A stretch of 64,000 bases of DNA from assembly GCA_977006965.1 (NCBI GenBank), contig OZ345363.1:1054001-1118000 (forward strand), given 5' to 3'. The number at the start of each line of letters is the position of its first letter. Within the stretch, counting starts at the first letter, position 1. Both the position numbers and the translations under genes were made by a program. The notes below the pieces were generated by a model that searched no databases, had not been told where the DNA came from, and saw only the letters and a program-made list of their open reading frames with translations. This document shows, one piece after another, positions 52,875 through 64,000 of this stretch. This DNA is from Phymatolithon calcareum (taxonomy: Eukaryota; Rhodophyta; Florideophyceae; Hapalidiales).

Positions 52875-54135
52875 TTATGAACATGGGGCGCGCGGGACGG
52901 CGCGGTCGCAGTGGCGAGCGTGACGGGACAAGCGTGATCGATGGGACTGGTGGATTGAGGTTCCGGTTTGAGATTGATGGGTGCAGCGAGAGGACATTCG
53001 GCTCAGCGAGGTGGTGGAACGAAGGGTGTCGGAATTTGGACGCGAATTCTGTGACAAAGACGGGACATTTATGGTTGGCGGTGCGGATCACGGGCCTTTC
53101 AGGAAATGTTGCCGTTGGCGTTGGATTGAAACATCGGTTGGCGCATCGCACTGAGTAAGGGTCTGGAGATCAAAAGTGGTATTACAACGCACTTTGTCGC
53201 GAGACCCAATGAACGTGTGTCAACTGCGTACTGTTCAGTATTATACACTTTCCACCAGCAATGTACTCACAAGCAGTGTGGACCGACAGACTGTGTGTTG
53301 TCGTGTCCGTATGAAACACGTTCCTTGATGTTTTCCCAATTCTCGCTCAACGACACTAGTGGACAGTACCGAACGTGCGACACATCCACACCGGGTGCAC
53401 TAAATTTGTTCACCTGCTTGCTGCTGCTGCAGGCGTGGCGGCATAACTGAATAAGCTTTAGGTCCCATTTGCAAAACGTGACCCACGATTAGCCTCATCC
53501 GTCGAAACCCGCTACGTTCCACCGATTTGTCGTTTCCGATGCGACTCCTTCCTCACCGCAGGCTACGGTATCTCGCATGCAGTGACACAAGAGAAAGTGC
53601 TGTTAAGAACGGTGGGAGAGGTCAATGAGAGAGGGGATAAGTTTAGATTTATATATCGTAGCCCTTTGTTTACGGTCGGTAAACATGCCCTGACGTCCAC
53701 CCAATCGATGCCGTGTCGTTCTGCAACTGTGTCCTATCCCAGTCTTCCAATCCCGCTTCCAGCAAACTCTCGTCGGCTTCTCGCTCCTTTGTATGCAGCC
53801 AGTCTTTAGACACGCATGTGCACTAAAACGATGCGACGCGCAGTCGTGTCGAAATCAGCAACCATGTCTCTTCTTCGTCTGGGATAGGGAAACGACGCGG
53901 CAGTGGACAATTACAATTCTTCGAGCGGATTGACAAGTATTGTTGTACGAGTGCAACATATTTAACATTTCATCGCGCGACCGTACACGGCAGCTAACCT
54001 CCATGAAGCCCGATGATCGTCTGTTTCAATCCACTTGGGGCAGATCACGGAAGCCATGCTTCCCATCGCTGATCTTGAAGCACGCCCTCACAACTGCCAT
54101 AAAGTCCTCGTGCTTTATTTCGACTCTCCCAAAGC
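52875..54135. other. Intergenic DNA, no gene seen
   Basis: The first 280 bases are GC-rich and probably promoter of the minus-strand gene. The rest carries only short unrecognised open frames. Confidence 0.45.
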
Positions 54136-54148
54136 AGTACTAAAAGGC

Positions 54149-54237
54149 AAAAAAAAAAAAAAAGTAGCATCAGAGGAAGCCTTGCCCATATCTTCGGAAG
54201 TCTGTGGGGCTTTTAAATAAACTTGAAAGGAAAAAAA
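54149..54237 (+). mobile_element. Short EEALP-type retroposon, copy 2
   Basis: An 89-base insertion with a perfect 13-base target-site duplication, AGTACTAAAAGGC, at 54136-54148 and 54238-54250. It begins with about 15 A residues, continues with GTAGCATCAGAGGAAGCC and CTGTGGGGCTTTTAAA, and ends A-rich. Related to 3901-3968 and 63942-64000. Its translation (VASEEALP...CGAFK) parallels those copies. Confidence 0.85.
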
Positions 54238-54289
54238 AGTACTAAAAGGCGATGCTTGCAAATCGTTTTCTGTACTCGTCATTAGATTA

Positions 54290-55480
54290 CATACCCTTCC
54301 AATCTACATTACCATTTCTGCACCCAGTCCATTCATGCCACATGCGCCTAACCCAATCCAACGGCCATGAATCACTATTCCCATGCGCAATCTTCCTATC
54401 GCCTTTCTCGACTTCTGGATCACTCCGAAAAAACCTGTTTACTGTTGCATCCAATTGACGCCCGAGTCCCAGTGTCCTCCTCCCAAACCAAATCATCCAT
54501 AATAGATGGATGCTCATCCCAGCACCCAATACTGTACGCGTATAGCCAATGTTCTCCATTTCCCATACGCGGTTGCCGCATCACAGTTCTCGCACATAAC
54601 GCTTCATCGTCGCTTACATCTCGAACACAACCTTGAATCACCTAATGCCCTGCATTCCCATCTTGCCGCACTGCACACTACGCTTTCGCCTCTGCGTCGG
54701 CGCTAATTTCGTCCCGCTCGAGCTGCAACCTCGACAGCGCGCCACGAAATTCTTCATAAACGCCTTCACGTCCTTCGGGATGCAGTGCCCAGATATGCTC
54801 GATGAACTCATACGTCCACGTCAGGGACAGGCGCACCTCCCAAAGTCCTCGCCTCAAGGTCCCCAGCCCAGACAGTGCCTCCTCAACAGTGTGTTGTCGT
54901 CACCCTTCCACCATTTTTGATAGACGACCCAATGGTCCTGGCGGCACGGACTATGCCGCCTATGCCCACAAGCGCTTTGCAGAAGCGTTGTGGACATGGA
55001 GTGGACCATACGGACACGCGGCTATGGACACTGAGCGCGTCGGTGCAGGTCGATCGCACTGCGAAAACAGGCTGCAATTGAAGTTTTGCCGGCTCGCGGC
55101 AGCATTCCCCTTCTCTTCGTCCGTCGCTTGGCGAACAGGATTACAACAGTTGTAAACCTGTTCGCTTATTTCGGGAGGCTTGCTGATGCATTGGGGAGCT
55201 ACTTCCACTGCCGCGTCTGCCGGTCATAGAAATAACGAAATTACTCGTTCTCCACAAATGCCGATAAACCCTTCCATTTTGCGTTTTTGCTCTCAATCAC
55301 AACATTCTAGCAGTATCGTTGAAGTATACGGAGCGAGCGTTGTCGTGTTCCATTCGACCGTAAATTCAAAGTCGCCAGTGGCAACAACACACCATATAGT
55401 GGCTTATTTACGATTTTACGACCTCAAGCACTTCAACAGCGCAGTCCGTACATGCACATTCAACCTAGTGTTCAATTCAT
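54290..55480 (-). pseudogene. Decayed coding repeat, minus-strand copy
   Basis: The reverse complement aligns with 43060-44210 throughout. Examples on the minus strand: VRSTCTDAL, WSTPCPQRFCKA, GIGGIVRAARTI, TWTYEFIEHIWALHP, YEEFRGALSRLQLERDEIS, VIQGCVRDVSDDEALCA and GDRKIAHGNSDSW. This copy keeps longer open pieces than its partner and is the better source for reconstructing family membership. It is not a functional gene as it stands. The family was not recognised. Confidence 0.65.
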
Positions 55481-56158
55481 GATGACACTCTTCTTGTGTA
55501 ATAAGGCGCGATATTGCCCATTTCCTGGCCAACGTCTAGAAATCAGCCGTATGTAGACTCCGCGTCCATGTCGACATTCGTTACGTTCGGTCTGCGCTTG
55601 AAAACGAAAACTACATTTTATCCAGGACGTTCTACATCTTGTGATGGCAATAGTTTTCTATTTGAGAGTCGCAAGATGAGAGAAGTAGCCTCTCTGTTTC
55701 GTGTCTTCGATGCAGTTCCAAAAGTGGACCTTTTGGCAAGATTACATCCCCAGTCGAGAGAAATCGACTGCCAAAATCCACATTTTCCCGACAGTTCGAT
55801 TAGGCGGATAAATACTACTTGTGTTGTGTCTTAAGTGATGGCTCTTTATTTCAGCGAATGCGATTAGGATTGCGGCTTAAATAAAGGCGGAAGCTAGCGA
55901 TTGCACACCATGCAAAAAAGGGGCACTAACTGACACTAGACTAATTGTACGTTGAGTGCTAGTTGGTGTAGTGCTTAATCCGTTTGGTTCCTCTTGGAAG
56001 AGTCGTTCACCATACTGTGTTGTCAGTGGCAGTGAGTAGAATGCAAGGAGTCGTTATAGAGCCCCTGGTTCGATGCTGATAAAGTCGTTCATTACACAAC
56101 TGTTCGAAAAAAGAAATTTCTGTCACAGCATGTTACTTCCTATGTTGCTTCTGCACGA

Positions 56159-56348
56159 AACATCCCCCTCGAGGCTCCTAGGGGACCAGAGGTGGGTCTT
56201 TGTAGACCACCAAACCGTGGAACACCAAAAATAAGAAACTCTTTACCGGACAGAATTAAATTTTTTGGCACCCGAAAAGCTGCCCCAAGGGTCAGCAGAT
56301 GCGTTGCTAACTGTTAAATAACAATCTAATTTTCTTCTTCTTCTTCTT
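56159..56348 (+). mobile_element. (CTT)n-tailed retroposon, copy 3
   Basis: A 190-base insertion with a perfect 11-base target-site duplication, CTTCTGCACGA, at 56148-56158 and 56349-56359. It has the full head CCCCCTCGAGGCTCCT, then CCAGAGGTGGGT, CCACCAAACCGTGGAACACC, GCCCCAAGGGTCAGCAGA and GCGTTGCTAAC, and ends in a run of TTC units. This is the clearest copy of the element's 5' end together with 62712. Confidence 0.88.
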
Positions 56349-56359
56349 CTTCTGCACGA

Positions 56360-59199
56360 TACAGCAGAGAACTAATTGGAAGTTTCCACTCTTCATGTCT
56401 ACGAACTAGCTTGCTGGTTAATGCGGATGAGATAGGAGGAAGGGAGAGGTTCAACTTTATCGGCATGCAGTAATCGTACATCAATAAGTACCTGGAGATG
56501 CGCCATACGGCCATTGCCGCCCTGCGATCATGCCTCGATCTGGAGTATTGGTTCTGTCGAGCGACGAATACGCTTATGTGAAGAGCTGGGAGCCAACGGA
56601 AGTGGGTCCCACTAAATGAAGGGAAAAAGTTTCTTGGTTCAAGAGTGTCCCAATGTCCCGATCGTGGAGGTCTTTGAGGGGCCACGGGACGTGAGACTAA
56701 GATCTCAGCGAGAGAGAATTCATTTCAATTCTTCTTCCCTAATTCCATGTGTTCTGTCCGGTCTAGGGCGTCCGGTACTTGTCTTTGGCCGTAACGGCAG
56801 ACGTTGGACTTCTTAGGTCGTTGCTCTTAACCGTCATGGTGGCAGTGGAATCGGGGTGGAAATGCGTAGGGTGGAAAAGTGCAACTGTATTTTAATAAGG
56901 CACAGGGAGTAGTGCACACACCATGCTGACTGTTAAGGTGAAGCCCTTTGGTGGACGGTCCTTCCACTGGTCTTAGTCACCGCTTGATTTGGACGCTCGG
57001 TGATAGAGGATCCAGTTGAAGTACAGGGCGATCGCTTTGACGAATTTTATCTGTTTTTCTGCCTAAATCTTGGTGACCAGGCCATGTGGCCGAGGGGTGG
57101 CTCTGAGGGAAGTGTGATCCGCCGCAGATGTCTCTTTATCTCTTGTTTACCGGGCAGTGAAAGAGGAGCCATTTCATATACAGTTGCACTTGCACGAGAC
57201 TCGTACATGGGAAACCACAGCCAGGAATATACCGCATGTATATCCGTTCGACGATAAAATGGAGATATAGTCAGTACAAAAATTCGGGTTTGAGTACGAT
57301 GTACGAGAAAGATGAACACAAGCACGGAGGTGTAAATAGTTTGTTCCCTTTGAAAACATATCCAATATACTTGCCGGCGATAATCTCCAAACACGGCGTA
57401 AACGATATATCTAGGAAAAAGAGCTTAGTAAGACTGAAGAAGGTCAACCGTTTATCGGGGAGAACGAAATGGAGAATGACTGTGACTGTAGCATGTAAGG
57501 GCGTGTTTGGGAAAAGATTTGGAAATTGAACTCCTCGTTTACCTCATCGGTCCGACCCCTATCATTTTGCGTTCTTGCTCAACAAAGGTCGCTTTATTAG
57601 GCATTTCTCTCTACCCTGGCAGCCTTGGCTACATCTATCTGCTGCTCTGAAATCCCGTCGAGACTGCTTGAGAACTTCGACATTTTGTTTCGTTGCATTA
57701 TTGTTGTGCACGATAGCGACGCTCGTCCCGGTACATGCAGCGTGTCTAGAGCTATACTTGTAACAGGCAGCGATGTTTTCGCCCAGAAACTATGCTCTCA
57801 TTTCCGAGACCTCTCCGAAAGTACAGGAAAGGCTAAAGGCTGCAATCTGATCCTCAGACGTAGTCCGCATAGGAATACATCCTCAATGACTACATAACAC
57901 GTTTCTGCAGCTTTTTCAATTTTCCGTACCAGGGCATGGCCCCATCACATTTCAGGAAAACAAAGGGTATACATTTCGTACTTTAAAAGTCCGTTGCAAT
58001 CCTTTTGTGCCCCCGGCTATACCAGGGTCGCTCTTCTGTAGTAGTATATTCATGTTTCGATCGTTAGACCCAGTAGAATTGAAGAAGTTCGAGAGGACAG
58101 AAGTTCGGGGTGCTGTACTTTTCGTGGGAAGGGAAAGACATCAGGCAAATAAGATAAAAATAGCATATGTTATTACTGGTTATTGGGAAGCTCCTCAAGC
58201 TACGCGACGTGGTTCAATGCAGCCTGAGCCTCAGGGTTCGACGAGCAAGAATGCGGTACGTTTCGACTCAACAATAGTCTTCCTAAAATCTGAAAAGGCT
58301 CTCGAAGTGCAATAATCCTCCTCCGGCACCACCCCGGATTCCTTCGCCGAGCGACATCGCGCGGGGGGAGTTTTTGATGTCTCTAATCGTCTGTGTGCAG
58401 AAGCAGAGAAATTTCGATACTACAAGCCGGTTAGCGCGTGGTGATCCGATAAGCGGCTTGCGGGGGTAGCCCCTAAATGAGCATAAGTGAATGCCACAAG
58501 TCCAATCGCCATTCAAAATACCGAAAACTATAGTATGATACCCTGGGTCCGATCTCGCGGTATGTGGAATGTTCTATGACCCGTTCAGCGTGCCGAGAGC
58601 AATCAGTTTTGTGTACCGCTGGTTGCACATGATCTGCAACCAGTGGCATACAGTCATCTCTCCGGGAAGAAGGTGCCAGTGGACACGCAGATATTCTAGA
58701 AAAGGAGAATATTCTATCCATGTGGTACGTTCATCCCGAGCTGGGGGATAAACATACCACTTCGGATAAGAAGCAGCAAGAGCCAGAACGGGAATGTAGG
58801 ACACGTGTGGAATAAAGCATCGTGAAGCAAATCTCAAAGCTTTCGAATTAATTTCGTGATAGAATTAGATTTAGGAAAAAACCAGGAAATTCACTAAATG
58901 GCCAGAAAAGTATAGAAAATTCACTAAATAGAAACATCTAGCTAATCATGCTATCATACACACCCTAACCAAACCTACCACAGTACTTATTTAGTGCGCT
59001 ACTCGATGCTTTAGCTCCTCGTCGCAAGTAGCTACTCCGTCATCGCAGAGGGTAAGGCCGATGATCATGGACTGAGCCGCTTTTTCGATGTGTTTTCGCT
59101 TCTCCTCGACAAGGTTGCGGATGTTGGGCCTACTGCATGTCTGCTCGAGGAGCAGTGACGGGCCCTCATTTCAGACGGCAAGTAGGACTTCTTGTGCTT
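56360..59199. other. Intergenic DNA, no gene seen
   Basis: Includes terminal motif site 5 (57021-57036). Open frames around 57236-57529 and 58007-58315 are short and unrecognised. A GC-rich patch lies at 58320-58375. Confidence 0.4.
57021..57036 (+). repeat. CAGGGCGATCGC terminal motif, site 5
   Basis: Reads GTACAGGGCGATCGCTTTGA and then CGAATTTTATCTG and TTTTTCTGCC. It is the plus-strand mirror of site 3. Confidence 0.65.
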
Positions 59200-59815
59200 G
59201 TGGCCCAGCTTAGCTACAATGCCAAACGTTCTAACGGAAGTAAAAAGTACTAGCTGGGCCGAGGTGAGTACGATAGTACGTTTGGCTAGGGGTGTGGCTT
59301 TCAATTATCTGGGAGTACTGCAGCCCGCCGACGGAGACCCGCTGGTACCCGTTAATCAATGCGTTGCAAAGCCTGGTCTCGCTTCCAAGAACTCAAACGA
59401 TTCTTACGGACAAGATCCTATCCCAGTATCTCCGATTACGTATCCTGCGCTCCTCTGTCCTATCAACTCTCCTCTACGGGTGCAAATCATGGAAGCTAAC
59501 TGAAACTCAGATCCACAGGCGCCAAGATGTTGTCCAGAATATCGGGAAGACCAATTGCCGTCGAGTCTAGGGACCCCACTATCGATGTGGTATTGTGCGC
59601 CAGAGAAATACGATGGAGTTGGCTCGGACACATCTTTAGGATTGACTAAAGTCGATTTGTCCGACAAGTGCTTCTTCACTGCGTCCGACCAACTCCAGAG
59701 TCAATCTTTGGCGATGTCCCGGACCTCGACGTGCAAGCAACAGTCAAACTCGCAGCAAACATATTAGAATGGAAGAAGGTTAGGTCCTCAAAGTGTTGCT
59801 AGCCCCACGAGGGGA
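59200..59815 (+). mobile_element. Non-LTR retrotransposon (LINE) reverse-transcriptase remnant
   Basis: Translated in shifting frames, the stretch gives hallmark pieces of the C-terminal part of LINE ORF2. These are FNYLGVLQPADGD (59301 on), ILSQYLRLRILRSSVLSTLLYGCKSW (about 59415-59492, quoted in part), and REIRWSWLGHIFRI (59607 on). The last matches the RWxWxGHxxR motif. It ends in PHEGNTEKE and AAAGAATGAATG. The catalytic core is missing upstream. Frameshifts and stops make it a fossil. It could belong to the lineage that mobilised some retroposons here, but its 3' end differs from theirs. Confidence 0.75.
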
Positions 59816-59873
59816 ATACGGAAAAAGAATGAATGAAAAAGTAGGTTTGGCTAAGGGTGTCTATTTAGTGATT

Positions 59874-60070
59874 CTCTAGCGTCATCGAAGATGAGTACAG
59901 AAATTGAGTTTGAGTGCAAGAGACTCACAGGAGCTCTTGTTGGGAGAGAATTACGAATCAAGAACGTTTTGAGCAGCCAGATGACTTCAGCGTAGAGATT
60001 ATGCAAGAGCTGCCCCGTTACTCCAAGGTGAGGCTTTGGGAGCTCTCAAAAATAAAATCATCAAATATCC
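59874..60070 (+). mobile_element. ECKRL-type coding retroposon, short copy
   Basis: A 197-base insertion with a perfect 13-base target-site duplication, CTATTTAGTGATT, at 59861-59873 and 60071-60083. It is 5'-truncated and in plus orientation, keeping the C-terminal peptide EIEFECKRLTGALVGRELRIK to the stop and the 3' end AAATATCC. It is nearly identical to the 39609 copy over the shared part, so both are young. It lies just downstream of the LINE remnant. Confidence 0.88.
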
Positions 60071-60083
60071 CTATTTAGTGATT

Positions 60084-62711
60084 TTTCCTCACTTTTCTAG
60101 CCAGGTAGAGAATTTCCTCCAGAAACAACCGCATAGCCCCTCTAACTGCAACAAGGCGCGACAGGCAGTATATTTACAGTTCAAGTGGTTTTTTGTTGGA
60201 ATGCTCTATCACAGCATCATGTTTCAGCTGCTTACAGCCACCCTTCAGCAACTACACACGTTCAAATCCATCAAAGATTTTACAGTATTCTCGCAAACTC
60301 ATTTTTGGCCGTGCAATCTCGAGGTCAACGTCTTACAGTGAGCTCCCCATGTGCGAAGCATCTTCGAAAAAAGCGGAAAATAAAGGCCTTCTCTAACGCA
60401 GCTAGCACAGAACATATCTCTGGAATTCTCACATGTGAACACTCGCTATTTCGCAAATTACAGCATTCAAGCGAATAAGTTTTACATACCGTTTTTTCTT
60501 CCTGACGCAAAAATCTTCTACGTGTCGCAGATTGGACTCGTTCGACCCGAAGAACGAAATCTGAACTATTTTCTCTGCATCTCCAATGTTCGGCCCATAA
60601 TGTTCATCCCATGCAGAGACTATGCGCCTCCGTCTCGTAGCTCCAGCCTCCGTTTTGACAGCGTTGAGTCCAGTCCATCGTCATTTCAGCTCCTCTACTT
60701 TTTTCTTCATGCCTAAGTTGACGTCAAGTTTAGCGCGTTGTAGACGCGTTTTGTCGACGACCGCGTCTGACTTCAGTTCCTCGAGACGTTTTGTATAGAA
60801 AAAGAGTGGTGGGGAAATGCGCCGAGATGGAAATTAAACAATGCATGGACGAAGCTCGAGAGCACTACGCTGGAAATCGATCGATTTCGGACATCGGGAG
60901 GAAATCTTTTTTCCAAAGGCATATGTAGTCAGTGGGATCCGGAGCAGGAGCGCGACATTGCTGAGCTATCGAACAGTGAGAATAGCCCTTAGTCGTAGGC
61001 GTATATGCGCCTCCGCTGCTTCCTCAACTAAGGACGTTGTGTCTTCTCGATTGTCCAGTCTTTTTCCTTCCGCTAAGCGGTATGACTATCATCTCGTTCT
61101 ATTTGCTCAATCCCCTTGTTCCAGCAGTATTCACTGCCCTTGAAAGTTATACATGTGGAAATGAAGAGGCACTACACTTGTTGCCATATTGGATGGACCA
61201 TTTCTGTCCTTGTGGAACAGCGGTGCGCGCAATGCCCAAGCAGACTATATTTTCTCTCCATATAATGCCACCATAGTCCACAGCGCTCATTCCCCTCGAA
61301 CGTATACAGCGCGGGGCTTACTCTTCGGATCACAGAGTGACTACCAGGTCATCACACTTTTCTTCCATTCTTTAATGGGTATCGAGACGTTCGACATCCT
61401 TACGCCTAGGTGGAAGCAATAGATACTTACCACAATTCAAGGCTGCTCAAATCTGAACCAAGTGCAGACTTCCGCGATGCTTAGCATCTGTCATGCTATA
61501 CAAGCAACTGTTTCGTCACCTCAATCAGTAGACGTTATATTCGGATCCGGCGGAAAAAGTACAGCTTCATGAAGCTGTGAAGCGGACCCTTAAGCATTCC
61601 GGTGCTGGCCACGTCAGACTAACTGTCGTTTAAAAATCTGCTGCCCCACAAAAATCAAGTGCAACAATAAGACGCGGCACAGGTGCCAATGATTTTTCGA
61701 GCCGACTACTACTCTTCCATCTTTTGAGAACAAAATAGGGAGATATCCATACAAACTACATAGTTTAGCACTCGGTTGTGGACGTGCTCTATGTTGTGCA
61801 CCATATGCGATTTTGTTCTCTGTCATGTGTCCAGACACTGACTCCTCGCCGGGTCCGCACTCTGTAATTGGTTGGACAGTCTTCCCGGAACGATGACCTG
61901 GTGTTTCGGCAGAATATTTTTTAAAAAACATTGATATCGACTTAAAAATCGGAAGTTTTGGCATGGACGGAACGAGGTTATTTTCAGTTCAGCTGCGACC
62001 CTCGCGGTGACTCATCATATATCCAGTCGCCAAACTTTCGAGCGATAACCTACAATACAGTATGCGTGAAACACCTTCCTTGGGCTGGAACAAACCAATG
62101 GAAATGCCCCAGTATTTCATTTCCAGTGTCGTTTTAGGATTAGTACAGGGCAATCGCTTTGACGTATTTTATCCGTTTTTAAAGCCATGTCTTCTGCTGT
62201 CAGAAGTGGACTGACACGACATTACAGCAACTGGATATTCCTCGAGATTCGGGGAATCCTTAGTACTTTCAATTAACTTTGAAAGTGCGGGTCCAAGCAA
62301 CAGTATCGGTGCACATTCGATAATAAATCCAGTACTTCGGCAGGCAAGACAGCGGTTCTCCTTCAAAATCTCAGTAAAATGAATCTAAGTCCTCCATTTC
62401 GGAGAAATGAGATTCAGAATGTTACGAAAGCGAGTTTATTCGACACAGACACAGTTTTATTAGAAAATGAAATGCAACTATTAATTTTTCTGGGCAAACT
62501 AGAAATTTGCTCAAGGCCCGTGTTTCTTTCCCTGTAGGCAAGATCTCCATGGGACAGACTCTAAAAGGAGACAGCGCCTGGACTAAAGGAGCACTGGACG
62601 AGCTCCTGGCCATGTTCCAGATCTGGGAAACCCGCATTCCGACACAGCAGAGTAAGCACTCCCTGCAAATTGGACCCCCCCTCCGTGTGACAAATGAACG
62701 AAGACAAAATT
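60084..62711. other. Intergenic DNA, no gene seen
   Basis: Includes terminal motif site 6 (62143-62158). Overlapping open frames at 60841-61422 match no family. Nothing else is supportable. Confidence 0.4.
62143..62158 (+). repeat. CAGGGCAATCGC terminal motif, site 6
   Basis: Reads GTACAGGGCAATCGCTTTGA, then CGTATTTTATCCG and later CTTCTGCTGTC. It is the plus-strand mirror of site 1. Confidence 0.6.
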
Positions 62712-62893
62712 TCCCCTCGAAGCTCCTCGGCGGACCAGAGGAGGGTTTTTGTAGAACACCTCACTGTGGAACACCCCCGTAAGAAACTCTTCTTTGTACA
62801 GAATGAAGCCAAAGTTCTTGGCACTTGAAAAGTTGCCCCAGAGGCTTGCAAATGCGTTGGTAACTTTAAGTAAAATCTAATTGCTTCTTCTTC
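62712..62893 (+). mobile_element. (CTT)n-tailed retroposon, copy 4
   Basis: Contains CCCCTCGAAGCTCCT, GGACCAGAGGAGGGTTTTTG, CACTGTGGAACACC, TTGCCCCAGAGG and GCGTTGGTAACTTTAAG, and ends in GCTTCTTCTTC. No target-site duplication was found, suggesting an older insertion. Confidence 0.8.
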
Positions 62894-63941
62894 AAGGTCT
62901 CTTTGTTTTTCACCTTTCTACAGCGTGATTCTTAAACCGCACAAGAGCAGGTCCATTTCGTCTCGTGCAACACGACATACGTCAGGTTTGAACATACGGA
63001 TAGCCGCTTAGTCGCAGAGCAGGATGCCATCTACCTTACACCTTCGCGTCGCCACAGGGCTGGCTAAGTACAAGTTTGACTTTGGAGAACATGTATTCTA
63101 GTGACGATTTGCTACATGAGAAAAGGTACAAGGAGCATGATCACGCAGTATCATTGTTTTTACAAGGAGAGGGTAGCTCCTTTTCATTGCAGAAGTCGTC
63201 AGTACTAAAGCAACGCCAGACTGAGCCCTCGTTCTAATTCGCACGATTCAAATTTTTTTTAGTATCTCCATTCGTTTCGCCTTCCACCAGTTGTCTACAA
63301 TTTTCCACAAACTTTTCGGATGACTTGCCGGGGAGAAAAAGTCCGTGAAGAACAGAGCTTGGTCAGATATTTCACTGTTTTATTAAGAGCATGACGCGAA
63401 ATATTAGCTTGCAAGATGTTCAGAACGACCAGGGCAAAAGAACGAAAGTACTATAAATGAAGAAACGCCGAAGAGGCCGAAGCTACAAGTAATGATATCG
63501 CAGCAATGGAAACCAGAGAACCGTTTGATGAAGCGATGAAGCATATGCTAATGAACCAGTCTACCGAAGCAGTTCGATCAACATTCAGGGTAAAGGTAGA
63601 AGAGGGCCTTGAATCGAACGGGAAGAGAAAAATTCCATACGGCGAGACAAGAGATCTTCAAGCAATCCTTAAATTTCCAAAACTGCAACACAGGCAACTG
63701 GCTGTCCAGTGCGTCCTTGGAAGATTTCTCCAGAGTCAGACAGCAGACGGAGACTCTGGAGTGCAACTTGTCAGCCTATTGAATCAATAAAGAAGACAGA
63801 AAGGAAACCGAGAAATCACTTGATGAACTTTCGCTCTAGAGTAAAAACATCATTGAGTTCAAGCAGAATGAAGAAGGCCTGTTCTGAAACGAGACGCGAA
63901 GATTCGGAAGAGTTCAGGGTCTTCAACAAAACATGCATGCG
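62894..63941. other. Intergenic DNA, no gene seen
   Basis: An open frame at 63506-63790 (94 codons, ATG start) is charged and unrecognised. It precedes the EEALP-type repeat and could be more of that element's coding part, but no second copy exists in the window to test this. Confidence 0.35.
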
Positions 63942-64000
63942 ATCTGTTCTAAGGTCAGTAGCAATTGAGGAAGCCTTGCCCGTATATACGTAAGACTACT
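63942..64000 (+). mobile_element. Short EEALP-type repeat, copy 3, cut by window end
   Basis: GTAGCAATTGAGGAAGCC and TTGCCCGTATATACG match the copies at 3901 and 54149, with the same translation (IEEALPVYT). The window ends inside it. Confidence 0.65.

Noticed and set aside
1-64000. CRISPR arrays, phage or bacterial operons
   Set aside because: No regularly spaced repeats, no ribosome binding sites before genes, and spliced eukaryotic genes throughout.

Overview
The window is eukaryotic nuclear DNA. The genes are split by short GT-AG introns of 88 to 125 bases, initiate at ATG with no bacterial ribosome binding sites, and include NDR kinase, TAF8, BET1 SNARE and Sel1-repeat families. Several proteins start with plastid-transit-like extensions, and one resembles the photosystem II protein PSB33, so the source is a photosynthetic eukaryote. 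Intron-poor, GC-rich genes packed into small islands inside AT-rich, repeat-filled DNA fit a florideophyte red alga of the Chondrus kind. That assignment is inference; the sequence alone does not prove the species.

Layout. 0.3-2.4 kb: broken Sel1-repeat gene. 2.7-7.9 kb: retroposons, one spliced C2H2 zinc-finger gene (5.8-6.2 kb) and decayed sequence. 7.9-11.8 kb: island with a plastid-type coiled-coil AT-hook protein and, convergent to it, an NDR/LATS kinase. 11.8-14.0 kb: palindromes, a coding remnant and the most complete tRNA-derived SINE. 14.0-17.9 kb: island with TAF8, a FRAG1/DRAM-like membrane protein and, divergent from it, a PSB33-like protein. 20.2-22.0 kb: SDR oxidoreductase convergent with a plastid DnaJ-type zinc-finger protein. 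24.0-26.2 kb: a large protein with two AhpD-like modules. 30.0-33.5 kb: BET1 SNARE, a second FRAG1/DRAM-like protein and an organelle-type nucleotidyltransferase-like protein. 33.5-50.8 kb: almost gene-free, full of retroposons and fossils. 50.8-52.9 kb: a second two-module AhpD-like protein. 52.9-64 kb: retroposons, a LINE reverse-transcriptase remnant and unexplained DNA.

The most notable content is the mobile component. Four retroposed families can be read directly, three of them with several copies flanked by target-site duplications of 10-15 bases: a tRNA-derived SINE with an AAAC/AAAG tail, a (CTT)n-tailed element, and an element carrying a conserved reading frame of about 143 codons. 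A short EEALP-coding element has one copy with a 13-base duplication. There are also two fossil LINE 3' ends, a pair of oppositely oriented 1.2-kb coding-derived repeats, and six copies of a CAGGGCGATCGC terminal motif. Two gene families appear twice at unlinked positions (FRAG1/DRAM-like and AhpD-like), suggesting old duplications. No CRISPR, rRNA, free-standing tRNA gene or prokaryotic operon was seen.
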